Source: Symbiodinium sp. CCMP2592 (taxonomy: Eukaryota; Sar; Dinophyceae; Suessiales; Symbiodiniaceae). Taken from it: 64,000 bases of DNA. The stretch is taken from contig CAJNDT010000002.1 in NCBI GenBank assembly GCA_905221615.1, positions 1,202,423 through 1,266,422 of the forward strand. The letters run 5' to 3'. The notes beneath the pieces were generated by a model. That model was not told where the DNA came from. It made no database searches and saw only the letters and a program-made list of their open reading frames with translations. Below, one piece after another: positions 42,766-55,589 of the stretch. The translations under genes and the position numbers were made by a program. Every line of letters begins with the position of its first letter. Positions within the stretch are counted from its first letter, which is position 1.

Positions 42766-44291
42766 AAGATTCCTGAAACCTGAAATGCAAAAGTCATAGA
42801 AAAACAGCCGTACCATGTGCTCATACATGAGCCTTCAATTGCTTCCGTTCTCAAGTGTGCTCTTTCTTCTTTCATCGAACAAAGTCATAGCTGTTGTTGA
42901 GATCACCTTTGCTCCATGTAAGAAATAGAAGAACAGCTGTACTTTAGAATATTGAAACCTGCTTGTGTTTGTGGATGCTTTAGAACGTTTTTTTGCGAAT
43001 GCACATGTTCGTTGAACTGTACATCATGTTTAGATGCTGTCGAGTTCTTAAACTCTTGCCCGTAGCTTGAACAAAGAAGAAGTATTCCTTGTATTCTATA
43101 TTACCTCACAAACTGAAGAAGCTGATAAGCTCCGATATTTCATATCATTACATAAAAGGTGCCATTCAGGCGACACTGGGGAACCTGGTAAATGAGCTTT
43201 CAATTGCTTCGATTACTGGCGGTACTAACTCTTCTCTCGTGGAGCAAAATCATAACCGAGTCAAGGTCAACCTTGCTCAAGAAGTAAGTCCAGTGTTTGA
43301 CTGTTTTCCTTAAAGCATAATGAGAAAATATGTTTTTCCACCATTTCTTGGAGGCTATGAGGAGAGGTCTGGAGCTGTTTCATGCTGTATTCAAAGATGG
43401 CAGGAGCTATATAACTCTTGCGAGTAGCGCGGTGCAACGGAGCTCGATTATGTGTTCTGAGCCAGGATCGTCTTGCATCTGTTAAAAAGAAAAACAAATG
43501 TGTTCAATAACGAATGCTTTCCAGATACATGCTTGTCTTAATTCCCACGAAGTATAAAGCGTAAGAAGCTCGACATACTATGCTTGTGACCGAATGTATT
43601 TGGAGTTTGGTGGAGGGAGACCATGTCTTTCACTAATCACTCCGATTTTGCGGTATTGGTATACTGCAAGAGCTCGTTGAGTTCCAGCCACTGAGTTCCA
43701 GCGACTGATAAGGGACTAAGGTGGCTTATTGTGTTTCTTTGTGCTGAAACAAGATTTCTATTGATAACACCACCTGAACAAGAACAACCATGCTTCCCTT
43801 GTCGGTTGAAATTTTGAAGATATGATGTTGTTCGAGGTTCCCTTGAAGCATGAAGATACACGGGGATTCCTTTCCATGTCTGATGGGCAACACCTCTGTT
43901 TAGTGTGGTTACAATGTTGCTAGTAAGCCAAACATACCACTGGCATGTTTGCTTTCACTGAAGGAGTTGTCCTTACAGCTTATGTCATGAAGAGAAGAGC
44001 AGCTGTGTCTATTCAAACTGTACATCGTAAGTAGTTCGACAAACTCCAAAATAGGAAGGCCAAGTTTTGACTTGAACAGCAAGAGCTGATACGGAGCAGT
44101 GGACAAGAGCGCGGCAGCAGAACCAGAATCTGGTTTCGGTTTTGGCTTGTTTGTATATGATATAAAAAGCGAAAAGCCGCATCTGTACATGTACATGAAC
44201 TGCATAAAACAGCGTAAATACCGATAGATTCTGACTTTAGCAATACGCATCTTGTACCAGAGGACAGTACAGGAGTAGTTGAGGAGAAGGC

Positions 44292-44318
44292 TGGGGTGGA
44301 TCATGGGGGGGGGTGTGA

Positions 44319-44356
<38 letters not shown>
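44292..44356. repeat. Right inverted copy of the motif plus TA tract
   Basis: GGGTGGATCATGGGGGGGGG then TGTGACCATATATATA, the reverse complement of the 41995-42025 stretch apart from a few bases. Confidence 0.65.
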
Positions 44357-44359
<3 letters not shown>

Positions 44360-45510
44360 GCTGTGTCCGAGGCCCGGGACCGGAAGCTGGAGTTCGAGCT
44401 CAAGTTGGGCACAGACCTGGCGCGCCTTGCGAAGCCTTGGGCTGAGACCCGGGGCTGGTTCAGGGCTTGAGGGTTTTAAGGTTCAATATAGGCTTTAAGG
44501 TTTTCAGGTTCATTAGGGTTTTAGAGTATTCATTGGAGGTTTTGGGGTGTCAGTAGGATATGGGACCTCTGACTTGCAGGGCTTCAGGTGTTGTGGGGTT
44601 TAGAAGCACTGGATAGCGGTGCTCTAGGGTCTCTGTGGTTCCTCATGTCAGGGGGGTCCCAGCCTATTAATTCGTGGGGCTTGTGGAGATGCGGCAAGTC
44701 CACTAAACCTAAGCTGTAGCTTCATAATGTGCATCCCTAGATCTGTGGCTGCTAGAACTACTCAAACTGCGTTACAATTTCATTCAAGATCACGCATATA
44801 TCGATTGTACTAGAACCCAGCGTTTTCATATCCCAAAATCCACGCATGCTTCGTAGTACCTACATAATAAACGTGATGTCATGTCGGCTCGACGACTTCC
44901 ATGCACGGAGTTCTTCGAATTGGGTTCCCTTCTTTCGCTCTCAGTACAAGACTGATGAATCTGCCTGGGCCTCGATTGCTTGGTATGACTCCGAGTGATA
45001 CCAAGGAAACATTAAACGAGCGGCATCAACCACAGCCCCTGCTTTGCCTGTAGCTGCCACTGGTATCGGCCTTGCTTCGCCTTTTCGAAGCAACAAATGA
45101 CGCATGGCATTCTCACATGTTTCCCACCTGAAACACCACTGAACAAACCGTGAGGTCTGGGGAAGGACGACGTGCCAGCGCAAAGAGAGCAACGGTGCGG
45201 TCGCCAGGGGTGGTGGCCGGCAGACACGTTGCTTTTGTTCATTCCGGGTGTGTCGTTGGCTTCGGCACTCGCACGCATGACTAGCACCTGTAGCTTAGTA
45301 TAGAGATCTCATGTCAGGGGCAAAACAGACTGGTGAACAAGAATCTTGTGTGTTTGGGCTGCGGATCGAATCATCTTACAGATGTTGACCGCTCAGGTAC
45401 CGAGACCAGCAGTGGACGTTTGGTTTCGGATCTCAGCATGCAGGATTTTCTGTCGAGATAGCTGTCATGCAGATCCGATGTGCTTTGGTTCATGTTGCGT
45501 TCCCAAGTAG

Positions 45511-45604
45511 GAGTTTCCGAAAATTAGGGGTACCTTATTTTGGGGGTCCTTATAATAGGGATCCGACTATTTAGGGTACCAGGGTCCCCCATTTTCGGAA
45601 GCCC
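45511..45604. mobile_element. Family-2 hairpin element
   Basis: GAGTTTCCGAAAATTAGGGG at the left, CCCATTTTCGGAAGCCC at the right, with the GGGGTCCTTATAAT core shared by the 38705 and 46620 copies. No clean target duplication. Confidence 0.75.
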
Positions 45605-46525
45605 CCACGTCCAGATTGTACTGCGCGGCTCACCTCAAGTACACGAGAAACACATCTCCCCGAAGCCCTCACAGGCTGAGCGCGTACTCATATGATTAGT
45701 AGACGGCTATTCTGGCAATCTGCAGAAGGATGTAAGCGATTAAGCTGACTCAGGTCTACTGCACCGCCCCGTGGCTTCTTTCTGGGTGGTGCCGGGCGCT
45801 CGCACGTCACTTCTCCTATCCGTCAGTTGGCGATACCCCGAAACCTGAACTAGGCGACAGATTCTCCAACCAAGACTTACAAAATTGAAAAGGCGCACAT
45901 GCCTCAAACTTCCAATGCTCACAAAAACGGAGTTTGGGTCCGAGCGAGGGTTTAGGCGGGGAGGTGGCAAGCTCTTTCCAAGCTCCAGCAGGACCCATCA
46001 ATAATAGCTCCTGTGTGTCGGAGCCACGCGCCTCCCGTGGAAAAGTATGACTTCAAAACTCTTTGTTTCCGAGCTTTCGAAGCTGTAGTCTGTAGTGTCT
46101 TGTTGGCCTTGGCTGGTCTGGATTGCATGTTGCAGACTCCCCGTCCGACTCGATTGTGCCGTCATCATATTTGCAGGATCCAGTTGCACAGCGATGCTGC
46201 GCAATCCTAAACCCTAACGTATGCAGCCTGGTCAGCTAAGCGGGTGGGAGAGTCGACTGCATGCAAAGCACTGAACTCCTGGGAGAGCTGTTTGGCTCAA
46301 GCTTCTCCATTCTTCCCATGCATCGATCTCACACCCCAGTAGCATCAAGTAGGAGCCAGCTTCTTGTTGCAAGGGCTCAACTCTAACTCGGGCCGCCGGT
46401 CATGTGCTTGGATTCCGAATCAGCTGTAGCTGCAAACAGTGTGTGCCTTGTTTCGCTCTGCATGACTTTGGAAGGTCAGCCTAGGAGCATTCACATTCTC
46501 CTTTGAAGATCATTTTCTGAGCGCC

Positions 46526-46614
46526 ATGTACAAGGGCAAAGGCAAAGGAAAAGTCAGGGACGAGTTCCTGGACTACTGTGTCTCGAGGGTTGACCCTGAA
46601 GACAGAGGACCGGA
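46526..46614 (+). CDS. Candidate first exon, KGKGKGK protein
   Basis: ATG at 46526: MYKGKGKGKVRDEFLDYCVS then RVDPEDRGPE. The coding-looking sequence stops exactly where the next hairpin element begins. Downstream exons are not identified; candidates lie at 47300-48480. Confidence 0.3.
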
Positions 46615-46619
46615 GATGG

Positions 46620-46721
46620 GAGTCTCCGAAATTTAGGGTACCTTTTATTATTTTGGGGTCCTTATAATTCGGATCCTACTATTCAGGGTACTAGATCATT
46701 GTCTCCTATTTTCGGAAACTG
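46620..46721. mobile_element. Family-2 hairpin element
   Basis: GAGTCTCCGAAATTTAGGGT at the left, TATTTTCGGAAACTG at the right. Directly follows the KGKGKGK exon. Confidence 0.7.
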
Positions 46722-47299
46722 TGTAGCCGGTCTGGGCCGTTTCAGGTCCTTGCGGCCGGAAGGGAATCAAGTAATGAAGATCCGAAGATTCTACAGCTCA
46801 TAGCCCTGTCCTTGGGGATGATGACAGCACACTGTTGTCATTGCAGACCATCACGGCAAGGTGGGGTGATGTTTTCTTAGCTTTCTCCGTCTATTTCGGC
46901 AGTACAGTTTGGGCCCCTGAAGCTCAAGAGGCCCATAAGCCCGAAGCTGGAATCATTTGCCTGAATCCGTGTACGAGTCGAAGCCCGAAGCCCGAAGCCC
47001 CTTGCAAGAGTCCAAACCATAAAATCTGAGATGTAGGGTTGCGGGGGTGTGCGTCGCAGTGCAGGCACTTGGAGACGAGCTTGATAGTACTTAGGGCGTC
47101 TTGCCAAGAAGCACCCCAGTCTGGATCTACATCTGTATCTGCATCTGTACAGGTGGTACATGTATATCTATTTCTGATTACTTGTCGGTATAATCATAAA
47201 ATATATATGGTACGAAGCAACCCGAAAGATGAACAAACACGTGCCAAAAGGCTCAGGCCTTTCTCTCGTCTCTTTGTTTCGTCGCAGAACTCCACGGCT

Positions 47300-48480
47300 C
47301 AGGGATGAGAAAGCCTTGGCCTGGTAAATATGTTGGAAGCTTGGAGTGTTTTGAGAAAGCTGAGGTGCACAGGCGCAAGGCCGTAAAACTGGGTGGCCTA
47401 ACCGGCAAAGTCAAGTTGATTAAGCCTGAGGCCATCCAAAGTCTTAGGAAGCTCTCGGGAACACCCGAGACCTGTCTGTGTACAGATCCGTCAAACCCCA
47501 GAAGCAGGAAACTTGCGCCAAAGCCTACTTCCGCTGTCCCGGCTGCTAGCAACGAGGCCTGGTCGTGGAAAGGGTGTGCCCGGATTGTGGAGCCCTCCCC
47601 TGTTCAGCAGGAATACGCGTACTCGGCTGTTTGCTTTCCGAGCTTCGGAGGATTCAGCTTGGCTGGAACTCTTGTTTGCAGATTTGAAAGACTTGAGGTC
47701 AGGATGAATTTAAGTTGCGGATCCGTTGTGTCGACGAGTGCTTCTTGGCATGCTTCCGGCAGGATCACCGAGTATGTGTCCACGAATCGTTTTGCGGATT
47801 CTGTCTCTGCCACATTTCTTTGAGGGCATACGTGGTTTCGCAGCAGTGACTGAACGACCCGTTGCGCTGCAGGCTGAGATACAAAGATGGTTTTTTCAGA
47901 AAGATGGGAATCGCGTCTTGGCTTGCAGATGCACCCCAAAACCAGGCAAGTACTTTTAGCAAAGGCCTCTTGCACAGGAGAACTCCCCACAGTAAGGATG
48001 CAGCATTTTGGATTCTTTGCTTGTGCAAAGCCAGCAGTCGAAGTCTGGGTCTGGGTCAAGGATCAGCCGGTGATCTCTGTCCTCGCTCCAAAACTCAGGA
48101 CATGGACCAGGATGGGTATATTGATCTCCGACAGGCACAGAAGTGTAGCCATTGTTGTCGCAATGATAAAACCACGTCCCGAAAGCATCCGAAAGCATTT
48201 ATGCAGAAGGTCCTGGAATTGGATGAGTTCGCACGATGGACCGCCTTGGACGTAAAGGAAGTTGTCCAGGACCCACGCCGTTTGTGCTCCTCAAAGCCAG
48301 TGCTTTCCCAACGTCGGGTCGGTTGTGGAGCTCAGCCGCTTTCTGCAGGGTGCTATCACGACGTGTGCCTGCTAATGCCTGTGCCCGTAGCCAGGAAAGT
48401 TATTCCAAAGACAAGCCACGGTTCCAGATTACAAGCAGAGGATGCCGCCGGGCAGGGCTTCGTAATTTGTCGTTAGCCCC
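47300..48480 (+). other. Region with possible exons including an EF-hand-like loop
   Basis: Coding-looking pieces: about 47870-47943 (LQAEIQRWFFQKDGNRVLAC), about 48100-48146 (DMDQDGYIDLRQ, an EF-hand loop with Gln instead of Glu at position 12), and about 48197-48262 (AFMQKVLELDEFARWTALDV). They lie in different frames, as separate exons would. No gene model can be fixed; coincidence is possible. Confidence 0.25.
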
Positions 48481-49369
48481 TCAAAGGTGTTCGAAGACTC
48501 ATTGTACTCGCTTGTACGCATGCAGTCTATGTACAAGCACACCCTACCGTTCCTTAGCTTTCCTTTGACAGTCTCAAGAGGCTTTTCTCGAACGGGTACA
48601 GTTTCAACCCTCATGCACTGTCTATATTCCGAGATTCCTCAGATGGGCTCGGTGACCCCACGTGCCTCACAATTCGTTACATTTCGAGCACTTCGGCGTA
48701 GAGGCGTGCCACTGACATGAAGTAGGCTACCACAGGCGGTGAGTACACTATCATGACAGCTACTGTGACGCTTGGAAGGGTCTGCATCATGTACCTGTTA
48801 GCCATGTTTGGCGTCCTTATTGCTGTCACTGCGAGTCTATGGTTGCTACGATGACTACAATTACTTGTTTTTTTGGCTTCCGCTGTTCCAACATTCTTGT
48901 TGTTACTCTCCCGCAAAGCTGGCTTGCACACTGAGCGTCTTTTCAACGGGAAGCACCGGGCTGGGTGTTGAACGCTTATAAGCAAGCACATGATGAACCC
49001 CCAAGCCGTGCAGAGCCTGCTGCATTCTGTAAGAGCCAGGGCAGCGACTCTTCATCCGCGCCTTTCACAAGCGCCCCGGAGCTGAACCAGGCCGGTTTAG
49101 CTTTGAGGAGTGGCCGCCGCCGCCGCTGTGTGGATGCTACAGTAAGTATTCGAGAGTGCATGTTTGGTCTAGACTGTGCTTTCCCGAAACGCTTATGATA
49201 GCTCGGCAAGCAGATCTTCTGAGCGTCTCCGTGCTTTAAGCCTAAAGCCAACCCTCCCAATCCGAAGCACCTCGAGCATCAGGAATACAAGTCTACTCCC
49301 GAAGCTCTACACCCACCGGAGCCCCAGATCCCGAAAGCCCTTAAATCACGACAAGTTGCGCCCTAAGCC

Positions 49370-49695
49370 CTGAACCCTATAGACCCTCATTGTTGCCAGC
49401 CATGCGAGAGGGAAAAAATAAACCTTAAACTCTAACCCCTTTTATCCTTGCTAAGTAGGAGGGAAACAACCCTGTAAATAAACCCCAAAGAGCCCTAAAC
49501 CCTATACCCTGAACCCTATAACCCCCTATAGCGCCCTGAACAGAACCCTAAACCCTATAAGCTCTAAACCCTATAATCCCTATAACTCTATATAACCCCC
49601 TATAAACCCCAAAGCGCCCCTGAACAGAACCCTAAACCCTATAAACCCTGGACCTTATAACCCCCTAGAAACCCCAAAGCGCCCCTGAACAGAAT
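49370..49695. repeat. CCCTAAACCCTATA degenerate array
   Basis: Short units CCCTAAA and CCCTATA mix with a longer unit containing AAACCCCAAAGCGCCCCTGA; that unit occurs at about 49608 and 49670, with a partial copy near 49483. Resembles decayed telomere-derived or subtelomeric sequence. Confidence 0.6.
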
Positions 49696-49789
49696 GGCTG
49701 CGCAAAGACCGCCTTCGTGAGAGAACCCCGAGCCCGGGTCCGCCGGAGCTTCCGGCGGATCCCTTCGAGGCTGCCGTCTTCAAAGGTAC

Positions 49790-49801
49790 AAATATAATAT
49801 A

Positions 49802-49861
<60 letters not shown>

Positions 49862-49918
49862 GTATGCATATTTATATATATATATTTATTTATTTTATTT
49901 TATATAATATAGCATACT
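49790..49918. repeat. TA microsatellite
   Basis: TA/TATG units, then TTTAT. Confidence 0.9.
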
Positions 49919-49926
49919 ATAGTATA

Positions 49927-50038
49927 CTATAGTCTCCATTGTAGTTTTTTTTCTTGGTTAGCTTTTTTTTATAATTAGTATAGGATCCCAGCCAAAAACT
50001 TGGTGAGCCCAAAAAAGGAACTGCAATAGAGACTATAG
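49927..50038. mobile_element. Family-7 hairpin element
   Basis: CTATAGTCTCCATTGTAGTT at the left, mirrored by AACTGCAATAGAGACTATAG at the right, followed inward by TTGG/CCAA. Only one copy in the window. Confidence 0.65.
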
Positions 50039-51396
50039 GTATATTGGTTTAGGGTTTAGGGTACGGAAATTCTTGTAAAACTAGTGCCTTGCAGAAGTAA
50101 GGCTTGGGGCGTGGAGGCTTTCAGGGTTCTGGAGTTTGGGAGTGTTCGGCTTTCCTAGTCCTGCTTTGTCGTATTAGGGTTTGGTTTGAGGGTGTTGCGG
50201 CTGGATTTTCGACGGGAAGTCATTCAATTAAACATCGGAACTTCATCGATGAGACAAGGATATGCACCCCCGAACACAGTAGTTGCCGTATGTTACTGTA
50301 AACAGAGGTATCGAATAAGCGGCAGTGCAGGAACATGAGTGCTGTGTGCTGGAATACAGAGTTGCGACTCTCAGGATGCGGTTTGCTTTGACCTTGAACC
50401 CTGCCGGCAACACTGCATTGCAGGCGGGCAGCGATGATGGCATCGGAGGCGTCCGACGAAACAAGATGGCAGGCCTCTGCAGATTCGTGTTCAGAGTTGG
50501 CTGTACGAGGGGCTGGTGGATCCAACACAAGAAAGATGCAGGTGCAATCTTTCGGGTGCGACACCGTGCGTTCGCGACGGCTGGTGGAATTTCAAAACAA
50601 GGTGTCAATCGACGTGTTCTTGTGTGAGAGTACCCGCTGCATGGAAGTCTAGATGAGCGCACCAGCCCTGCGTCTCTGAAGTGTTGGATTGTGGAGTGCA
50701 TCAACCTGCGATATGCTTCCCGATGCTTCCCCATCTTTAAAACTTCCAAATCAGGGCAGTATTGCGCCCGCGCCTCCATTGCTCTTGAACCCAATAAGTT
50801 CCATCTCTGGCTGTGCATCCGAGCCCCCTGCAGCTGCAACGCCGCCGATGTGCTTCGACTTGAGCCAGGAGGAGTCTGCACAGAGCGCCGAGAGAGCAAG
50901 CTCACGTTTCCTCCACATAGCCTTGTATGCCAGGGTGCGCAAGGGTGGGTGGCAGGGTCGTTGCCATCAACCAGGGGTCTCTCGGTGTATAATTTGTGGC
51001 CACGCTGCCACTTTCTCCGAGTCAACTAGTCCGTCCTGCCTTTGTTTCATGACAAGTCCTCCGTTCGCTGTATATTGCTGAACCATCTGAAAGCTTGAAA
51101 GCCTTCGCGTGCAGGTGTTTTCCAGAGCGGTGGAAAAGTGGTGGAAACCGTATTTAGACTGCAACACAGACTGCGCAGTCTGTAACATGTTGGGAAATCG
51201 AAAAACGATGACACTAATATCAGCAGTAGAAGAGATCATGAGAGTCCATGTGTCACATGTTGATGTTGTAGCCGATACTTTTCAGCCGCCAGCTGCCCAT
51301 GTTCATTAGATCATGCTTGTCTTAAATCCAAAGCCGGTCCAAAGCATACGACCGTTCTCATGTTCCTTGCATGTGTAATCGAGCCCATAGTTTCAG

Positions 51397-51502
51397 AAAG
51401 TGGGAGGACTCCGCAGACGAGGATGCCGACGCGGAGGCGGAGCCGGAGACTTCTCTGCCGCAAGATGCCGTGCCCTCCCCAGAAGAGCCTCAGTCAGCGT
51501 AG
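51397..51502 (+). CDS. Candidate acidic last exon
   Basis: After TTTCAG the frame reads KWEDSADEDADAEAEPETSL then PQDAVPSPEEPQSA and TAG at 51500-51502. A disordered acidic C-terminus; upstream exons unknown. Confidence 0.35.
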
Positions 51503-51746
51503 TGAAGTGAAATGAAGCGGATTATGATTAGAGTCCTGATAGTCGAATCGAGACTACGATGGGTCATGAAACACATGGCATCCTCCACATCGCACGAGGA
51601 TAAGATGACCATGATCATATGGGAGCCTGAAGTCTAGATTCAGGGCTCCATATGGCTTCATGCTTAGGCTTAACCCATGATGACCGGCACGAGGCTGACA
51701 GCAAACTGAAACAGGTGCTTTCAATATAACTATAGAGTTGCCAGTC

Positions 51747-51943
51747 ATGCAGCGGAAGCCCACGACGAAGAGCGGCAAGCTGCCATCCTTCGGATGCATC
51801 ATCTTCACTGCGCAATCGCGAGAGACCAAGAGCCTCGTACTTCACCCTGAGATCCAAAAGCTGAAGCCCTGGGCCCAGGCCGTACTCTCCTCCTTGGGCG
51901 ACGAGTGGTTCAGGAGGGGAGGGAAGGGAAGCCAGTTTTGGGT
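51747..51943 (+). CDS. Candidate exon, unknown protein
   Basis: Reads MQRKPTTKSGKLPSFGCIIF, then VLHPEIQKLKPWAQAVLSSL and GDEWFRRGGKG, ending before a GTTGAG donor. Mixed helix/strand character with no known motif. It may belong with the 52217 exon. Confidence 0.3.
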
Positions 51944-52216
51944 TGAGTCCGTGAGTCAGGGCTCGATGTGTCAAGGCCCCAAGAAGACGGCTTGAAGGAG
52001 GTTAAGTTCAGGTGTTGCATTATGGGAGTGCGTTCTGTGATCCCGAATCTTGTAACTGTAAACCCTACTACTACACCCGAGAGCCCATAAGACCAGTGGC
52101 CCCGACAAGTAAAGGCCTTGCCAGCGTTGAGTTCAGACAACCCTTGAGCTAACCGCCTGACGTCAACCCATCTGAGCCCGAAATACTCTAAGCCACAGCA
52201 TTCTCACTCTGTCAGG

Positions 52217-52339
52217 ATGCCACTGGAGGGCTCCATCTATGCCTGGGTCTGCCGGCGACAAGATGGCTCTGAAGATGGGTTCGTCGAGATGAACCCGGCC
52301 ACTGCGGCTCTTTTTACTTTTCTGCTTGAAAGTGATCAG
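52217..52339 (+). CDS. Candidate 41-codon exon, unknown protein
   Basis: After CTGTCAG: MPLEGSIYAWVCRRQDGSED, then GFVEMNPATAALFTFLLESD and Q, then a GT donor (52340). Good splice signals at both ends. Confidence 0.4.
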
Positions 52340-53388
52340 GTCTATTAGGTTTTCATATGTTAGACTTAGTGACTAGGGCCTAGGGTGCATTGAGGGTTGG
52401 ACAGCCTCGAGCCGCAGGCTTGCACGCGGGGTTTTAAGATTTAACACTTGGCGGGTTCGGTTTTTGTTCTGGAAATGTTGGATTCCGGTTCGAGCGACTT
52501 AGGCACTTCCGGAAGCTCAGCGATCAACATCAACACTAGCCGCAATAGCCTGACCGGCAGTCTTTTTCCTTGCTTGTTCCGTTCCTTATGCTTTAATTGA
52601 AACGGAAAACAGGTGCAAAGTGATCGTGGGCCAAGGAGAAGAGTGAATGCCTTCCCACACTCGTGAAGAATGCGATTGGGATTGCAGAACACTGCATGTT
52701 ATTGTTTCATCTGCCTTGGTATTGACTATTTCGCGTTTTGTTGTCAACTCAGTCGCCCAAAAACGGCTCGAAGGCTACCCTCATGCACTTCGGATTCGAA
52801 GGCATCATGCATTCCTTGGGCAATGCACCCACAATGTCCCGAGCCCCGACACTTCCTACCACGAAGCCTGGGATCCGTCGTCCTTCGTGAGGCCCCTTGG
52901 GTTCATGTTGGCCCTGGTGAAGTCGATGAGCTGCTCGGCAAAGGTATGACGGGCAATGTGCCATGTTTCAGCATCTTGGGAATTCGCTTCAAGGGTTCAG
53001 TGCTGCATCCTCTTTCCCGGCGGCAAAATTGTGGCGTTTGCTCCAGACAGCAGCCGCTGTACAAGCAAGTTGTATGCGCGGGGACAACCTGCATCCAGCA
53101 CGCTAGTCAGTTGCTTCTGTTGATCTAGGTGCCGCTGCTGTTGCCCTTACCTTTGCAACGTCGTCCCCTGCGTTTGAGAGTCGTGTGGTTTAGGCGTGGA
53201 CTGGCTTTCAAATCAAAAATATTGACGTCCACCACGGCTCGAGGTAAACCGGTGGATTGCTAAGTCAGACGTCACGATGCACTTTGAGCCAAGGCGGCCA
53301 TGTTGGATCAACGGATCCACCCAGGAGTTCTTCTTTATCGAGGAGGCTGAGGTGCCTAAATCATAAAACCTCAGCAGCACTATAACAT

Positions 53389-53439
53389 AGGGACCTTAAT
53401 AATTAGAACAAAATCGTAAGGCAATTATTTAGGCCCCTA
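53389..53439 (-). mobile_element. Short reversed family-1 element
   Basis: AGGGACCTTAATAATTAGAA at the left and TTATTTAGGCCCCT at the right: family-1 ends in reverse order with the core missing. Confidence 0.5.
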
Positions 53440-54942
53440 CAGTAACTTCCAAACATCTCAGCTTTGGGAGCACTGAGGCAGGCCGCACGCGCCCAGGCCT
53501 TCAGTCGAACCCCTGGAAGTAGGAACGGTGGGTTTTTACTCGTTGTGTCATCAAGTGTAGTGTAGAAATCAGTGTAGGAGTCGCCCTTCTGCCACAAATT
53601 CGCGACCCAAAGCCTGAAACTGACCCTGGGGCGAGAGGGAAAAAAAAACCCTGGGGCGCCAGACACCTTCCGGCACGCAATCACTACTTCTCCTTATGAT
53701 TACCTCTCGTCGCCACAATCCCTTGACATCCCCCCCCACGCCATTCCCCGCAGTTCTCACTTTGCGGAGGCGCCCTGAATCCTGCGCCGCCCAGCTGGCA
53801 GAACGAAAAGGGGCTTGCGAAGCGACTTTTCTTGAGAGTATGTACGCCTCGAGGATCCTCAGAGCACAGTCCTAGCTCCATGTTACATGCTGCTGAACCC
53901 ACCGTAGACAGCATGTTTTTCTAAATCCAGCGTGCAAGCTGTGGATGAGCATGCCGGGAAGCCGCAGCCGCCCCGAAGCTTCGGAGATGAAAGATTACCG
54001 TTATTGGTACTGCCAGAAAACGACACATTCAGCTACGAGCGCCAGAGCCACTTATCAGGATGCTTACTCACTCGTATTCGTTTGAAAGCACCCAAGAAAC
54101 GAAGTGGCCTGTTCTTTTCATTACTTCAACCGGACCGTGATGGCGGCCGCCGCCTCTGACGATCTGGAAATCACGGTGCCTACGACGTCGGTAGAGCTCC
54201 TCGATTGTGAAGTGGCGCAAATGTCATTCGCGACTCGAATTGGTTCGATGTGTTGAGTCAGGGGTATAGACACAGGCCTTAACCGGATGTTTCATCGATG
54301 CCTGCGACATAACGTCCAGATGTGCAGCCCCGTGATACAGCCCAGGGATGACCCGTCCTCGATCAATCACTTCCACGTGCTTGAAGACATTGCGGCTTTC
54401 ACAAACGGCTCGGGCCTTATGCCCGATTTGCAGCGAGTTTGCAAAGTGTCCTTTGGCGGCTTGTTCGCCTTGGCGGGTTGCGACCAGCAGCCGTTTAAAT
54501 CAATCTCTTGATGTTGCTGTATCGCCGGGCGGCAATATCCATACTGCTCACGATTGAATCTGGACCCCCCTATAAAAGAAGCCGGAAACTTGGAACATCA
54601 TTATCCTCGTGCCCTTAAGGTAAAACATAAGGGATCCTAGCACTAATCCTCCCAAAGCCATGTTCCTGGCTTCTACTTTATAGACGAAGAGATATCCCTT
54701 CTTAGAGGAACGGAAAACTTCGCTCTGCTAAGTAGGACATTGCAAAGTTGCTTGGCCCTACTCTGCCCTTGCCACATCGTATGACTATGGTAGACGTGCA
54801 GGCCGCAGGAGGTTTAAGACTTCAACAGTTGCAGTTCTTTTAGACATGTGAATGCTTTCAAGAATGTTTCAAGCGCCCATGGCGGACACAGAGCCAGGGA
54901 GTAAAGAAAGGGGCTGAGCGAGAACCATGGCCATTCAACTTT

Positions 54943-55021
54943 CCCAAAGGGTCCAAGTACCATTATAGTAGGTACTCGGGCCCCAAAAGTATGTACTATA
55001 CTATTACTTGGACCCTTTGGG
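54943..55021. mobile_element. Family-4 hairpin element
   Basis: CCCAAAGGGTCCAAGTA mirrored by TACTTGGACCCTTTGGG, inner GTAC/TACT arms and a GGGCCCC centre. Confidence 0.75.
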
Positions 55022-55504
55022 TTTATCTATGTTGACGAAGCGTGTTCATCATTTCCTCATGGGTTGTTGTTTTCCGAGTACCCGGCCCGTGGCCATGTTC
55101 CAGGTCGGCTGACAACACAGCTGGCGAAGCGAAGCTTCGTGCGCAACGTGCAAATTAGCGCCCCTGGGCTGTGGTGGAACATATAAGTTGTGCACTCAAG
55201 GTTGGATGCTTCGTCAGAGACCCTAGCTTTCGGGCGAGAACAGTATTTGAAGCGCCCTGAGACGCGGAACGTTAAACCTGAAACACTACGAAGCTTCGAC
55301 TCGAATCCGGAGCTTTCTCGCAGTCTATCCTAGCATGAGAGGTGAAAGCGAGTTGAAATGCCAAACCCGGAGCCCAGGTTCCAAAATAGACAGCCGAAGA
55401 GTACGCGTAGACTCATAGACTAATTAGCTTTGAGAACCGTTTCCATTGTGGTGACACGTCCCAACAAATCAATGCGCTTCATGATGAGTCGGTGTCCTCA
55501 TCTT

Positions 55505-55589
55505 ACCTTGGGTTAGTCGGGAATGGAAGAATGGTAGTAACAGTAGCTATACTTGCACCCCATTCCTCCTTTCCCTACTAAACAAAGGT
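55505..55589. mobile_element. Family-5 hairpin element
   Basis: ACCTTGGGTTAGTCGGGAAT mirrored by TTCCCTACTAAACAAAGGT; a diverged copy of 59819-59898. Confidence 0.65.

Larger units (their letters stand above)
42780..46500. other. No supported gene
   Basis: AT-richer sequence with no exon recognised on either strand. The short ORFs at 43909-44412 and 45012-45287 have no motif support. Confidence 0.45.
48700..51390. other. No supported gene; repeat-rich
   Basis: Holds the CCCTATA/CCCTAAA array, a TA tract and a family-7 hairpin. The minus ORF 51025-50243 shows no motif. A Ser/Pro/Ala-rich plus frame at 50700-50930 is a weak exon candidate. Confidence 0.35.

Noticed and set aside
42185..42790. 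Several overlapping ORFs on both strands at 42-42.8 kb
   Set aside because: Artefacts of the palindromic tandem repeat, which gives similar open frames on both strands.
46288..46306. TTTGGCTCAAG, resembling the 3' end of the dinoflagellate spliced leader
   Set aside because: Only 11 bases match; the upstream CCGTAGCCAT part is absent, so a relict leader is not supported.
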